NCBI GenBank assembly: GCA_963970005.1
Contig: CAXAMN010021573.1
Coordinates: 345,278-409,277, forward strand
Direction: 5' to 3'
DNA length: 64,000 nucleotides
Source: Durusdinium trenchii
Taxonomy: Eukaryota; Sar; Dinophyceae; Suessiales; Symbiodiniaceae
Below the pieces are notes generated by a model, which was not told the origin of the DNA, searched no databases, and saw nothing but the letters and a program-made list of their open reading frames with translations. The position numbers were made by a program, and so were the translations under genes. Of this stretch, positions 22,713-35,685 are shown one piece after another; the first letter of the stretch is position 1, and each line of letters starts with the position of its first letter.

Positions 22713-25700
22713 TTACAGGAACAGTACAGGTGAATCGAATCTCCCAGGCCAACTCAGGGAGTCAGATTGTCCACCAATCCGCAGGACGTGGTGGTCGGCG
22801 TGGAGGAGACTGGTCGTCAGACCGGTTCTGGGAAGTCACTGGTGCGTCGCCCAGAGACGCGCGGAAGGGGTCGCCCCTCCTGACGCGCCAGAGCGCTGAG
22901 CGCGGCGCAGCCGGGTCGATGTCCACGAGTGGTCGCCTGGAGCTGCCGAAGTAGTCCACGTGTGAGGAAGATGTCGAGCCATTGATGGCATTGGTTGTAT
23001 GACTATACGCTTTCCTGATGATAAGACAACTCCGTGATAGTGGGAGACATGCAGACATGGATGATGCTCCTGTGACTTCGATTTTTGGGTCGTGTTCAGG
23101 TTATGGGTGCTGGACTCTTCAAGTGTGTGTCCCTGTCGTTTCACTCATCTCCTGGCATTGAACCAGCACATGAACCCATCAAGATGATGATGTAAACAAA
23201 TGTAGAGTAAAGCGTGTTTCTTTTCACCGAGCACCCCTCAGGCGCACTGGTACGCAAAGATGCTGCATCGATTTTAAATTTACTGTATACACATGCAATG
23301 TTGATATGATCGAGCATGATTCTCCCGTTGAGAAAGCTATGGGGCCTCATGAAGAACTGCTGATCAGCCTGAGGATCGTTTTGAGGGATGCTTCCCACAC
23401 CATCCGTGACATCGAGCGGGTCCCACATCCATCGAGGGTGGAGGGGTCTCCAACGAGCCTGAGGTGGTCACGGAGGATTGCGTTTGGCATTCCTGTGGCA
23501 ACAACACCGTGCCCGTGTGTCGTTTCATCTCGCATTGGTTCATCGTGTGGGTTCATGGGGAATCTGCTTCGGGTTCTGGGGAACTTTTGATGTTCAGCAG
23601 GCCGGAGAGCTATGGCCGCATGTCATACCTCTTTGCACCCACTCCCGGTGAATTACAGCTTATCACGAAAGGTAGCTTGAGCTACCTGAGTTCTCCTTGC
23701 TTTAGCAAAAATGCATTACAATCAGGAGTTGGGATTGTGCATTGAGTTTGGTCCTGTAAGAGTTGATTCTGTTCGGGGGGGGCCCCCGTGGCCCCCCCCT
23801 GGATCAAATCCCCCCTCCGCCGGTTCACGCCGTCATGGACTTTTACCAGGGTTGCTTGTGATTGCCTGCTACCTTTCGTTCACCCCCTCCTCTCTCAAGT
23901 ATAAATAATTATGGCGTTTTCTACAGTTCTACATGAATATGAAGTGCTGGTGTGTTCGTCACTATATAATGTTCAATGTCCATGGCAATTCATGTCTTCC
24001 TGCCTTGGTTGTGGTAACTATACATGCTACTACCATGTTGCATCATGTCTTCATGATCGTCATATTAGAACGCTCAGGTTGTTTCAGAGGGAACTACATA
24101 TTCCATGTGTTCTTCTCATTTGGCTGTGGGTCCAAATCACAACTCACAGCACAGAAAGGAACCCAGTCGATTACCACTGTCTACTCGACCATGCGAGGTA
24201 TGTCGGCTCTCTGCGACGGATGACACCAACAACGGCACCGTGGTCGCAACGGCAACGGAGGAAATATTCCAACATCTTCGCTCAGAGTAGACAACAAGAA
24301 AAGTAGCGGACTGGGCAATACGGATGTACTATGTATATCGATCTATGAATATTTAATAACGATATTTTCAGCTTGCAGCTTCCTTTGCCCAGTTCTCCAG
24401 AGATCGTGAACTTTTGTATTTTCCAAGTCAGCGTGTTTTCTCTCGACCGTGTGGGAAAGTTGGACACAGACATTCAGCTGTGAATTCGCCGAACCTTCAT
24501 CTTCATATGTTGTTCTGTATGAAGATAAACTCCTAGGTCCTAGATGAGTGGATCTTTCGCTGGAAAAATAGATACTCCAAAAACTGTCTATGTGTTTTGC
24601 CATGGGCCATCTTCATCGCATGTTTTCTCTTCAGCCACCAGAGAAAAAGACCCGCGAAACAGACTGTGCCCAAGAACCAGGATTTTCACACGTGACGCGT
24701 CCTGCGACGCTTTGCGATCGGATGAGGTCGCTTTGGCCAAAGGGGTCAATAAGACCCCAGGTCACCTTGCAGTCTGTTCGAGAGACCTGAAAGCCGCCCC
24801 CATTTCTCCAGCTTCAGGTTCGCCTGCCCTCGGCCACCAAGGCAATGAAACCGCCAACGTCACCAACGCCACCAGCTTGTCCGCCTGCAAACAGCTTTGC
24901 CAACACCACGGGGACCGGCCCGCGATGGATCGCGGGCTGTCGCGTTGGATCGCTCGTCACCCGTTCCGCGCTCCACGCTCCGTGCACGCCGAACAATGCC
25001 CGGTCACCCCAAGAGCTCAGGATTGGTCAGAAAGCCCATGACCATCCCAGATGGATTCAGGTCCGACATGTCTCCAGAGGATTTGGATGGATTTGGGTCC
25101 ATGAGAGTTTGGACAGATTTTGATAAATCATACACTCCATGTTTAAAAGATGTTATATATAAAAGGTTGTGGTAATGTTTTTGCCTTTGCGGCAGCGTTG
25201 CAGGTGAAGCGTTATAGTTGATCGATCGGTTTTTGCCCTGCCTCTTGAGATGGCACAGTTTTCAGACATGTTGCATGGATTGGGTTTCACCATGTTTCAC
25301 CAGTAGTACGAGGTTGCTTGCTTGATTAAGACTGTGACTATGGCCAGTTGCAAGGCGCAAGTGGCCTTGGAGCCGCTCTCCTTACAACCATTGTTGCCCA
25401 ACAGGAATCTGCACTGCTCAATCCTGCTATTTAACCCTCACGGCCGACATTGCTTCGAGAATCTACAGTACACTGTAGAACAAACCATGTCAAGCGCCAG
25501 GATTTGGTGATTGTCAGCTTCACAGGAGTTTCACCACCACAATGATCCAGGATGTGATTTGAAAGATTCCAACAACCAGGATGTGCAGGAATGTGCAGGA
25601 TCTACCCAATGACTTTCAGTTGTTTCACACTCTCGCAGGACTGCAAGGGTGTGGAGTACAACACCGAGACGCACCGGTGCGGTGTTTGGGGGGGGGTGAT

Positions 25701-26486
25701 GGACCGGTCCAAGGGGGTGACGAAAACAGCTGCTCCAACTGAGCTTTCCCTACGACCCAGCCGATGAATCACTTGTGAACCGAAGGACATCCAACAGCGA
25801 GCCGCAGAAAAACACCCAGAGGTGGATCCCAATAGCACGGCATTCCAACGAACAGTGTTGGCAGAACCCAGCCACTCATTGGAACCCAGGGAGGCCCGTG
25901 GACGCTCGGGAACTCACATGGAAGTGGATGGCATGGCCCCTTGGAACACCATGACATCGAATATCGAAACGTCGAACGCTTCGCCTGACCTCTGCAGAAC
26001 ATCCTCCGCTGACTGAACCGGAGATCGCAGAGGTCAGGTGTTCGTCCTGCGGCCTTCGGCGTTCCGGCTCCGCATGGCTCCGTGGCAACATGGCTCAGGT
26101 CCGGCCCCAAAGATCCCAAAACGTTAGTCCATGTTAGTCCGAAGGCTCTCCGCCACGGCCCTGCCGTCATGACCTTTGGGTTCTGCCCTTAACGCCCTTG
26201 ATGTCGTGGTTCTTCCTGTTCAAGGAACGGAGCCGGCGGTATTTGCCGGCCTCCAAGGTCGAGTGACAACGGCACTCAAACGTGCAGCAAGAAATGCAAG
26301 AAATCCCCAGAAGACTGAGATGTTTTCTCGCAGTCTAGGCACGAGTCCTTGTTTGACAACACGAAAGATAGCACTCAGGCCCCAGTGGTTGAAGTGGTTG
26401 AAGGATGGATGTCTCACTCATCTTGGCTAAAGGGACACAGTGCGTGTTTCACACATTTACATTCTCTTTGACGGTCACTTGTTGAA
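22713..26486. other. Gene-free stretch
   Basis: No gene supported. Long plus-strand frames at 22531-22899 and 24544-25041 lie in GC-rich sequence that is open in other frames too. A run of G followed by CCCCCGTGGCCCCCCCC near 23776-23800 could form a hairpin. At about 25920 GAAGTGGATGGCATGGCCCC matches a segment at about 40105. Confidence 0.45.
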
Positions 26487-26579
26487 CCCTAGGGCTCCAA
26501 CCACCTCCTCAGAACGTAGTTAGACCCAGACCCACCCCAGTCCCACCTTCGAAACGGAGGTGGGCCAGGAGTCCTAGGG
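26487..26579. mobile_element. Family A MITE-like element
   Basis: A 93-bp element runs from CCCTAGGGCTCCAACCACCT to GGGCCAGGAGTCCTAGGG. It has the family core CACCCCAGTCCCACCTTC. Flanks are GAA and GAC, which could be an eroded 3-bp target duplication. Confidence 0.7.
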
Positions 26580-27449
26580 GACTTCGACTGCGAGAGTGTC
26601 TCCCACCTTTGTCCGGATCGAAAGCGGCCCAGCGGTCAGCAGCCCAGCCCAGCGGTCAGGTGTGAACTCTGGACTCAGCCCATCTTGTCTCATCGTAGCT
26701 GCATCACCGGACAGAATTGCCCGGAGGCAAGTGATGGCGGTGGCTGAGTTGTGATCAGATCTACAGACTGGTCGACTCTTGAGGAACCCCCCCCCCACAT
26801 GTGGATTGAAGAACCTCTTCTTGGGTACATCATAATCATGTCTAATGTACTCTTTGGGTTTATTATATAATCTATAGAGTATATAACAGACATGATTCCA
26901 TGGTTCTTCAGAACAAAACGAAGGCGTTTTCTTCACCAACTCTCGCGGGCTCCTCGACCCGGTCGGCGTCATGGGTCCTGGGAGTCCACGCCGGTCCTTA
27001 GACTTAAAATGGTTGGCCACCTGGTTTGTAGTATAAGGTTACTTCGTAAAACCTGGTTTCGACCTGGTTTACTATGTAGTAAGTTTACTTGGCAAAAACA
27101 AAAAACAATGGTGGTTTGGCACAAATAAATCAATGGTAGTTGGAAGGCTAGGGCTACGTGGCGGCCAAGGCCCCTCAGAGTAAGTAGCTTCACCCATATC
27201 CCCAAAACAAACATGGACGTGTACACTATAGAGTATCATGTCCGTTTCTCAGAGTATAAAAGGTCGGTGTTTGGGCGAATCCATGAAACAGTTTCTAGAA
27301 TGTTGTCCCTGGAAGCCTGGACAATCCATGAGGGTCTTCACCATTCAACACCACTTCCGTGCTGTAGCTGGTTTAGTGCATTCGACACCCGCCAGATCGG
27401 TCACGGGGTGCTCGAGGGGGAAGGGTGTCCGTGGGGGGTCCCATAACCT
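26580..27449. other. Gene-free spacer
   Basis: Nothing beyond chance open frames. A run of nine C at about 26790 and small AT-rich patches are present. Confidence 0.4.
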
Positions 27450-27535
27450 ATACCAGCACCATCCAGGTCACAAATTGAGACCTATTTGAATCCCAACAAC
27501 CCTCTAGAGGAGACCTGTAGAGTCGGGTGCTGGTA
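27450..27535. mobile_element. Family B MITE-like element
   Basis: An 86-bp element begins ATACCAGCACC and ends GGGTGCTGGTAT, a perfect 11-bp terminal inverted repeat. The family core follows: GGTCACAAATTGAGACCT, then CCCAACAACCCTC. Confidence 0.75.
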
Positions 27536-30056
27536 TGGTTGTTTCAGGTGATTTCCCGTGCTACCATGTGCGGAATCTCACAACTTAGTCACGCGACACA
27601 ACGACTATCAAGGACTCACAACCACACGGTCTTTTTTTTGCTTTGTTGGGATTTGACGAACATGTCCGAGTTCCCCACCCTGACACTTGCCACTGAAGAA
27701 AGCGACTGTGAATGAAACCATGACGGTGGACTGGAAGTGAACAGGTGCCCGCTTCTCCCGCTGGCCAGACATTTTTTTCAGCGCAGATGTCACCAAGGAC
27801 CCACTTAGGCGAGCCGTATCCTACCCAATCAGTGACCTTGAACCTTTTTTGGGGATTGGGGACGCTCCACGTACTAGATCTGATCAGATGGAAGAAGGTT
27901 ATACTATAACCTTTTATTCCCAAGGGAAACTGAGGGAGTCGCTATATGAGAAAAAGAAGAGAGCAACTTGCTAACCGGTTTAAGTTCATACACCTTAGTG
28001 ATTGATTGACCGGACCTCAACAAGACAAAGTCATCCACACAAAGCCAGCAACTTAGCAGTGCAAACTGCAAACAAACCATTCTGGTGTATACCTGTAGCA
28101 GCAAATACGAGTCTTTTTCTTCCCCAGACACCTTCTCTGCTTTTCACACTTCACATCACTCAATGATTCCTCGGCCTTCTGACTCTGAGACACCACACTG
28201 CAGATGATCCTCTTCCCTCCAAAAGGTGAAAGCAATCGAAACGACCTCCGCCCCGCTCCTCCGCTCTGCTCCGTCCGGGAGCGCCGGGACGCGCCCTTGG
28301 CACCCGGCGGCCTGATGCAAGTGGAGCGGACATGGGCCGTGGAACCGCCGCGCAGTGCCAAGAGCATCTATCAGTCCTCCACCACGACAGGCAGGAAGTG
28401 GTGGGTTTCGGGTGGGATGGTGAAACGCAGAGGTGGGTTTTTTGTATGTTTTTGTTCTGGTTTGGCAAGAATTGGGGGGTGGCATGCAGTGGGAAGGTTT
28501 GCGCAGTTTGCTTGTTTGGGCAAAGACTTATAACATCTTATAACTACCTGGTCTCTCCAAAGTACCCTGGAACATGGGACATGACCGTCACTTTGGGAGT
28601 TTGGGTTTGTTTCTGGTTGGGCTGCTTCTTGACAGGGTAGCAAGCGAACTTGGTTTCGTGCTTTCATGTGCTTTCAACCGGGTCAATCCGGGTCATGGCA
28701 CCGGGCCAGGGATTTAAGCAGGTCCACCCACGAGGCTGAGTTCGTGAATTCCGGGCTTGGCCCCCAACCACTTCAAGCCATCCGGATGATGTCGGGTTAG
28801 CCGGAGAATGAAAGCCGATCTGTCCGTTCGGCAGATCTGGTTCATGCAAAATGGATCTAGTTTGCGCTGAAGCCCCTGTTGCCCATGCATAGCAGCATTA
28901 CCATTTACTGTACTGATTAAATTTGGGTCAAGATGATCCAGGGTTGTGCAGGCGTCCACGCTGTTGAAACATTGTCGCTGTTTGGCTGTATTTGGTCCAA
29001 CAGCCAGAAGCATACTTGCACATGTTTCTCCATCAACCAATCAACAATAGTAATGGTCAGTCAGTGAATGTCATCCTGAATCTGGATGTGTGAAGTTATC
29101 AGCTATATTGCCGCACACCCTTCTGAACAAATCTTCCAGAACAGAAATAAAAACACCACTCCACCACTGAGGTAGCATCACCAGAAAGTGCATAAATATG
29201 CATAATTACAATAATAACCCCCCTGGGTCAATTTTGGGACCCCAAACTAGTAAACTATCCACAATAATGTTAAACCTCGGACCTTATTAATGCGATTTGA
29301 ACACAAAACAGTCAGTATAAGGTCCTTACCCTGTGAGCCACCACCTGGGTAACCTACACAAGCGCTGCCGCTCCAACCAGATCAACTCAAGTGAACAAAG
29401 AACCTCCGCATGGAGGTGATATGCAAGCTTTGCAGGAAGAAGGTAGCTTTTAGATGGAAACCATCAGAAACCTCTTCACAAATCATTGTTGCTGGTATGA
29501 CCATGTATGACCTCAATCCCAAACTCTTGTTGCTGCCCAAAACTCTTCGCCCAAGCATGAAGCTGCCTGAAGTCTCATTTCCTCCCTTCCTGGTGAATTT
29601 CAGGCACCTTCCTTCGGCCCACAACAGCACCGGTGACCACACGCATGGAGGCCAAGGAAGGCGGAGATTTGTTTGTTTCGCTGCTGCATGAAACATGAAG
29701 AAACTGAACATGCCCTACGGGTCCAGTCTGACCCAGTAAAACATTGTAAAACCTGACCCTCTACCTCATTGAGTAGTGTTTCTTTTTTTTAATGATCAAG
29801 TTGCATTCAGTACAATGAGGTCGTTCGAACCTTTTCCATGGTTTTGGCTTTTGATCCTAGAAGAACGATGGGAAACTACCAAACTCTTTGTTTGGGGCCT
29901 CCACAACCACGATGATGCTGGGAAATAGCTAGCTAGAAGGCTAGAATCATGTTTTCATTCGCCAGTGGGTCATCAACAAGGCGCTGACTGCCGCCGGTGG
30001 ATCCACGTCCAATAGAGGCCCAGGGCCTGAGCACCAACAAAAAGACGGATAGACCC
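27536..30056. other. Gene-free stretch
   Basis: No gene supported. GC-rich sequence around 28200-28380 is open in all frames on the minus strand, typical of composition. The word AACATGGGACATGAC at about 28571 recurs inverted at 60070 and 61006. Confidence 0.45.
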
Positions 30057-30148
30057 ATACCAGCACCCTCACTGCCAGGTCACCAATTGAGACCTCTTAA
30101 GTCCCAACAACCCTCCAAAAAGAGGAGACCTGCTGGAGGGTGCTGGTA
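30057..30148. mobile_element. Family B MITE-like element
   Basis: Runs from ATACCAGCACCCTC to GAGGGTGCTGGTA with the core GGTCACCAATTGAGACCT and CCCAACAACCCTCC. The terminal inverted repeat is about 14 bp. Confidence 0.75.
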
Positions 30149-30394
30149 CAACCACCCTTGATCCGTCATCAGTGAAGACAGAAAACATGCTTTCATACAG
30201 GTCGACCGACTGCATTTCTTTCAAGAGTAATTGTACTCGTATGGCCAATTTGCATTGGGCAGAATTCTTTAGGAGATTAGCTTTGCCTGTATCATTTGTT
30301 CATGAGTCTGTTTGTCTATGAGACCAGGTTTTGTCGGAGGCCCATTGGATCCCTAGTACGATTTCCAGTATGAAATGGGGATCCTTAGTAATTA

Positions 30395-30452
30395 AACCTT
30401 GTCAAAGGCGGCATCTCCCTATTAACATACACACCCACTGGGTACTGCACAG
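30395..30452. repeat. Family C end, solitary
   Basis: CATCTCCCTATTAACATACA followed by CACCC matches the right-hand end of the family C copy at 21113-21214. No second end was found nearby. Confidence 0.4.
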
Positions 30453-30461
30453 TAAACCGAA

Positions 30462-30462
30462 G

Positions 30463-30508
<46 letters not shown>
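30462..30508. repeat. ACA trinucleotide microsatellite
   Basis: About fifteen perfect AAC/ACA units. On the plus strand one frame would read as polyasparagine, but the surrounding frame is only 77 codons and has no other support. Confidence 0.95.
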
Positions 30509-32866
30509 CATTCTCTCTATATTTTGTGCCGGCAAAATGGGGATTTCCCAACATCCATGCCTAGGCACTTCATGTACTGTAACTATCATGTAACTATCAT
30601 ATATATATATATATTTAGGGTGGTTTGATGGGTCGAGCCTTGTGTTTTTCCGAGGCTTTGATCCCGTGCCCGGCCTGCCGAATCTCGTCTCCGGAGTTCC
30701 GGTGCCTCGGTGAGGGGGTTGTGGAGCGGATGTGGTTTCTTTTGGATGGAAAGTGAAGAAGCTATGGAAAACCTATGAGAAAGGCATGTAGAATGTAGAT
30801 ATATTTACATGTATGAAGTATATATGTATGATACTGAATATATATATATAGCAATATGTGTTTGTAGCATGAAAATATTGGGAGTGAAGAAACTTTCTTG
30901 CTTAGAGGCTGAGCCTTCTCAGATCTGGCACCACATCAAAAGGCCTCCCACAGAACCCAACGAGTGAGTCAGAGTCACCAGTTTTTTTCCCCAAGCTGTG
31001 TGTCCACACTAGGGGTTCTTGCGGCAACTGTTGAGGATGGGTGTCTGATCAAGGTGCTCGCAGCCGGGTCCAGCTCATTCTTTGTTATTTACAGTGCTTT
31101 CATTCACCTCGAGATCTTCAAAGTGCATTTCGACTGCGCAGGCGCAGAATCTGGTGGGCTGGCGCGGGTGCTCATTTTCGGACTTGGTGATGACTGTTCG
31201 TGGCAGGCGCCAGGGAAACCTCGGTAAGGTGGACCATGATCTTTTCTTCTGACTTTCCTGTGCTTGAAAGACACAGTGCTTGGAGCCGCCGTGTAAAGCT
31301 TGAGAGCATGCCCGTGGAGCTCCTCGACCGGCTGTAGGGCAGCCATCCCGATCTTGGAGGGTTCAACAAGATCGCTCTACGATGGATCGGCCCATTTATT
31401 CCAGGATCCTATAGCTTGACGTCTCAAGAGTTGGTACAGGGAAATGTTGAAAGTGGCATTGCAACACGAGGCACTCAACTTGGAGCACTGCAATGGAAGA
31501 GCAAAATTCACTGACAACATGAAGCAGCAGAAGTGGACGTGCACGGCATTCGAGTACCGTGACTTTGGCTGGGAATGCAATCTCCTTCGAGTACTGTCCA
31601 ATCTGTTGCCATGCTTTGTTAAGCACTCTTGAGGTCTTGATCGTCTGTAGAACTCTATGAGACTGCTTGCTACTGAGCATCAACTCACTACTGCATACCC
31701 AAGGAACGCATCTGAAACCTGAAGATCCCAAATATTATGGCTACACGTCCACACCGAACAGCCCGTTTGTGAACGTGGATGACTGTCAGGCAGAACATTT
31801 TCCTTCACAAGCAGGTGGTGGTCTATGTTTATATATAACTGGCCCGGAGTAATTACGTACATCAATTGATGCTTTCCGGTCATTTTTGTCCGGCTCATCT
31901 CCCTGACTTGCAAGGCCTCACCGCGCAGCAAGCGCTTGGTACCCCATGCGCACAGGACCATGGGGACACGCGTTTCTTCGGTTTCACGCCCGGGCTCTCT
32001 TGTGTGACCCTGGCGGGCTGTCCGACCCTCCGGCACATCCGAAAAGAAGGGGACGAAGAAAGACCCCCCAAACGCACCGAAACCCCAACGCACCAAACCG
32101 ATTCATTGCTTTCAGCGGCGTGTTACCCCAACCACCACTTCGCGTCGCCGTTCACAGCGGCGCACCAGGATGCCAAGCATTCCGGTCCGCGGCGCGACGC
32201 CCCGTGGGCCTTGGGCTGAGTGCACCACTAGCCCAAGAAAAGGAGCTGCTCGGCTGATGGAGACTGACATGGAAATCATGGGACATCATAGGGACTGTGA
32301 GTGAGAAAGCTCCCGCCCAGAACCCCGGAAATCCATCATATCAATATGTTGGGTCAGTGTGAAAAAATAATGTTGCATATATATTACATATAATGCATGT
32401 ATCATATGTATGGGAGTGTCTGGGAGTCCGGGAGTTGGGAAGTCCAGTTATTTTGTCCGTTTCAGTTTTAGTGTAATTGTTCAGAAACAGGTGATTAGTG
32501 ACAACTAACCATAAGTGTGGTGAGGAACTGGGGATGTTCCCTATCAATGGCGAACTGGACTCACAGGGTCAATATAGGATCTGTTGACCGTCAGTATGTG
32601 CTGAGGAGAGGGGCATGTTATATTATAACATGTTGTTATTGGTATATATTGGTTTCCTCCCTAAGCACAAGGTTGGAACACTGGCCAGGGAAGAGTGAGT
32701 GCTTTCATTGTTTTCGTGGGAATTTGTGAGCTGTGGTCTTAATGCAGCTGTGAATCAGCAAATTTGTAGTTTGGAAGGCACATGGTGTTTCTATGCCTTC
32801 CTGTGCTCAAACGTGATCATGAAAAGCAATCTAAACTGAAACGAGGCTCCTCAAGAAAAGATATAA
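30509..32866. other. Gene-free stretch
   Basis: A TA run lies at 30600-30614, with AT-rich patches at 30795-30850. Plus-strand frames at 30964-31227, 31444-31632 and 31667-31852 are mildly coding-like, but no splice or family evidence joins them. The sequence around 31920-32220 is GC-rich and open in several frames. Confidence 0.4.
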
Positions 32867-32953
32867 ATACCAGGACCCTCCGACAGGCCACCAATTGAGA
32901 CCTGTTAGGGTCTAACAACCCTCAACTAACAGCCTGTTGGAGGGTGCTGGTAT
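32867..32953. mobile_element. Family B MITE-like element, young-looking copy
   Basis: An 87-bp element from ATACCAGGACCCTCC to GGAGGGTGCTGGTAT. It is almost identical to 58428-58513, with about four differences by eye. This suggests recent movement or duplication. Confidence 0.8.
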
Positions 32954-33293
32954 ATACATCAAAATCCACATGTTTTTGCCACCCGAAGCAGGAAGGGGTT
33001 TCTTTTGTTCTTTCCTGCCTCGAACACATGAACGATGCCCCACCGGTTCTTCGCGGGTGACTGTTTTAGTTTGTTTATGGAACCAGGAAAAGCGGAGGAC
33101 ATGTTTTTGTAGAACCCAGACCATCCATCTTAAGAGTTTCCTACATTTTCATAGGCCATTTTCATGTGGTAAATGAATGGGCCTATTCCAGTCCCATTCG
33201 TCTGTTCTGGGGGCCCAGTTGCCTTGGACAGATTTTCTCGGTTTCAGTCTAAAAGGTGGGGTCGATCCCAAGCGAGAGCCACGACCGACCTGT
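32954..33293. other. Gene-free spacer
   Basis: No coding region. CCAGTCCCAT at about 33190 faces TGGGACTGG at 33294-33303 and could mark the ends of a longer family E-like segment. Confidence 0.35.
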
Positions 33294-33366
33294 TTGGGAC
33301 TGGCATATGTGGCCCACATTCGGAGTGGTTTAAACGGGATCAATGTACCATATACATGCGATACAT
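33294..33366 (-). mobile_element. Family E element
   Basis: Read on the minus strand it contains CATTGATCCCGTTTAAACCA, then CTCC, then ATATGCCAGTCCCA. This is the same landmark order as 256-330. Confidence 0.5.
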
Positions 33367-35019
33367 GGATGGATCAATGCACCATGCGGGTGGTTGTTTC
33401 GGTAAAACTGCCGTACATGGAATGCTTGGACAAGGATTTTGTCCGGCCTGGGTGGTCAAGGACAGACAAGGAAAGATCAGACAGGGTGATCAGCTCCGAC
33501 AAACCTTGTGCACCGCCCCACCAGATCGTAAGTCGGATCATGACTCAAAATGATCATCCTGATTGCATCAACATGTTATTTTCTATTTTTTGCACATGTA
33601 CCCTTGCCATCCCTTGCCTTCCAGGACCCTTGTTCAATCGGTTGACCCCGTTTTGTGGTGTATAGACCAAAGGTTGTTGGAATCGGCGGGCACCTGGACC
33701 CGGACATGAACCGGTTCGTTTCTGAGGTAACGCAGGGTCCCGGTATCGACTAGGGTGTGAACCCAGCAAGAACCGGTAACAAGCAACAACCGGTACCACG
33801 ATATGTTCGTTGGAAACACCTGGAACTGAACTTAAAACGTTATCCGCTCTTGGGATGGGACTGACCCAACCATACCCAACCTCATTAATTATATCGTTGC
33901 TCTTCGAAGCAATGCGATAATGGGAATCCTTCACTGAAACCAATAGAATGAATAGACTAGACCCCATATGTTAACTATATATAGGAAGATCCCCTGGCCC
34001 GGTAGACTGTGAGACTGCTCGATTCTCCGAACCCACCCCACAACACCGGCCGGGGGGCTATTTGCCTCGCCCCAAGGCCTGGCCCCGGCAGGGCACCGAG
34101 AACTCGTTGATGTTTAGGTCCGCGCGTCGACCGCGCGCCGCGCTGCGGTGCGATGCCGCAGCGGAGTCGAGCGAAGCGAAGCAGGCAACGCGCGACGCGA
34201 CGCGACGCGAAGCGTTTCGCTGCGTTTGAAGGCATTTAGATGCGGTGAAGGCCTCCAGAAGAAGTGTCCTGTCCGGGTGAAGTTTCCGGGGTCGCACCAT
34301 CCCACAGGTGAAGTCTCAGGTTCACGTCGACTAGACAGGGCTAGTGACAGGGCTTCCACTCATTGCCACTAGTCACTCGCCCGGTCGAATTTCTGGCCAG
34401 TCCCCAGTCCCATGTTTGAGTATGGAGCTTGGTGTTCCATCGATCGTCGTAGTTTTGGGGCTCCAATCCAAGTTCGGGTGATCCTGTGGACGGAATTCCA
34501 TGTGGACTCAGGGTGGTTTGAAAGTCGGTCGCATCCTGCACCCGGGGCGAATCACCCGGGGCATCCGCCCAGCGAACAACCCACCGCGCTCCTGGAACTG
34601 TTGAGGACGATGTTGAGTGTGTGTTTGTTTGCTGGTGCCATGATTTGTATCATGTTCGGTACTGTTGAGATGAAACGCTACAGTGCATTGGCCACTCATT
34701 GATGAATGAGATACCTCAAGAGACTCAGCGCCGTCCAACTCAGCTTGCAGGAATCCCTTGGAAAGACGTGCGGCTCATGATGGTCACCCAGCTGAAAGAG
34801 ATTCATGGGACGCGGTTCCGGGCATCCGTTGATCCATGGGCTTCTCAACATTTTCTCTGATCGAGATGCAACGAATGCTCCAAGGGGCGTGTTGTTTTTA
34901 CAGAAGAAATACGTGTTTGTGTGTGCATATAGAAATGATTTGAATTCAACTAACTAGTCAGCCTGAAATTGTTCTAAGACATTTTTGACCTGTACTCTCC
35001 TCGAACGGGACAGGGAGTT
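33367..35019. other. Gene-free stretch
   Basis: Around 34100-34230 is a GC-rich, low-complexity tract of GCGAAGCGAAGC and GCGACGCGACGCG words. It opens several minus-strand frames rich in Ala and Arg, and I read it as compositional. No supported gene. Confidence 0.45.
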
Positions 35020-35090
35020 TGCAACCCAGGGATCCGAACGATGTGACACCAGAAAATGATCTTTAGCCCTACTGTGCTACCGAGGATGGG
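35020..35090 (-). repeat. tRNA-like degenerate segment
   Basis: On the minus strand CCTCGGTAGCACAGTAGG resembles the acceptor/D-arm region with an internal A box of initiator-type or elongator Met tRNAs. About 35 nt later CGTTCGGATCCCTGG resembles a B box. The D, anticodon and T stems do not pair well, so this is not a functional tRNA. A tRNA pseudogene or the head of a tRNA-derived SINE fits better. Confidence 0.3.
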
Positions 35091-35388
35091 GTGAGGACGT
35101 GTCCCTTTGCGCTTCTCCAGCACCTGGCCCACAAGCACAAACAACACAGGCGGCGGGTGATTCTTGCTTCAGGTCTTGAATGGTCTTGATGTATTGGCCT
35201 CGTGCACCTGTGCACCTGAGGTTGGAGGAGGGGGACTAAGGTGCAAGAGCGAACTACATACTGTTTGTCCACACCCGGACTTGATATGATTTTTTGCAGT
35301 GAACTAGGGCACCCTGTGCGACTTCGTGGTTTGCTTCCCCGCCGCTTTTGTGAGATTCACAGAGTACTCTACCGCCAACATGTGGCTG
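35091..35388. other. Gene-free spacer
   Basis: No motif-bearing reading frame and no repeat recognised. Confidence 0.4.
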
Positions 35389-35501
35389 ATTGGCAGTGGT
35401 TTCAGAGTAGATCGCACAAACCCAAAAGATGTCTTTTTGGATGGGGGTTCATATAAACCATCTCTTGGAGATGGTGCCATCTACTCTGAAACCATTGTAA
35501 T
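35389..35501. mobile_element. Family F MITE-like element
   Basis: A 113-bp element with terminal inverted repeats of about 28 bp. The left arm is ATTGGCAGTGGTTTCAGAGT followed by AGATCGCAC. The right arm is GTGCCATCTACTCTGAAACC followed by ATTGTAAT. There are only a few mismatches between the arms. It is the only copy seen in the window, and no clear target duplication was found. Confidence 0.7.
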
Positions 35502-35586
35502 AGAACCTGAGGACTTCGCAGTTTGGGGTGGTCACCAACTTGCCTGCCTGGCAGTTGTGGTACTTGTCTGGCACGGTTCTATGAGT

Positions 35587-35685
35587 CCCTAGGGCTCCAG
35601 TCGTACCTCCTAAGTGGAGGTACTTGGACCCTCCTGGCACCCACCCCAGTCCCACCTTCTCAGGAGGGTACTTGGATCCTTAGGG
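35587..35685. mobile_element. Family A MITE-like element with AGT target duplication
   Basis: A 99-bp element begins CCCTAGGGCTCCAGTCGTA and ends TACTTGGATCCTTAGGG, with the core CACCCCAGTCCCACCTTCTC. It is flanked on both sides by AGT, a possible 3-bp target-site duplication. Confidence 0.75.
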
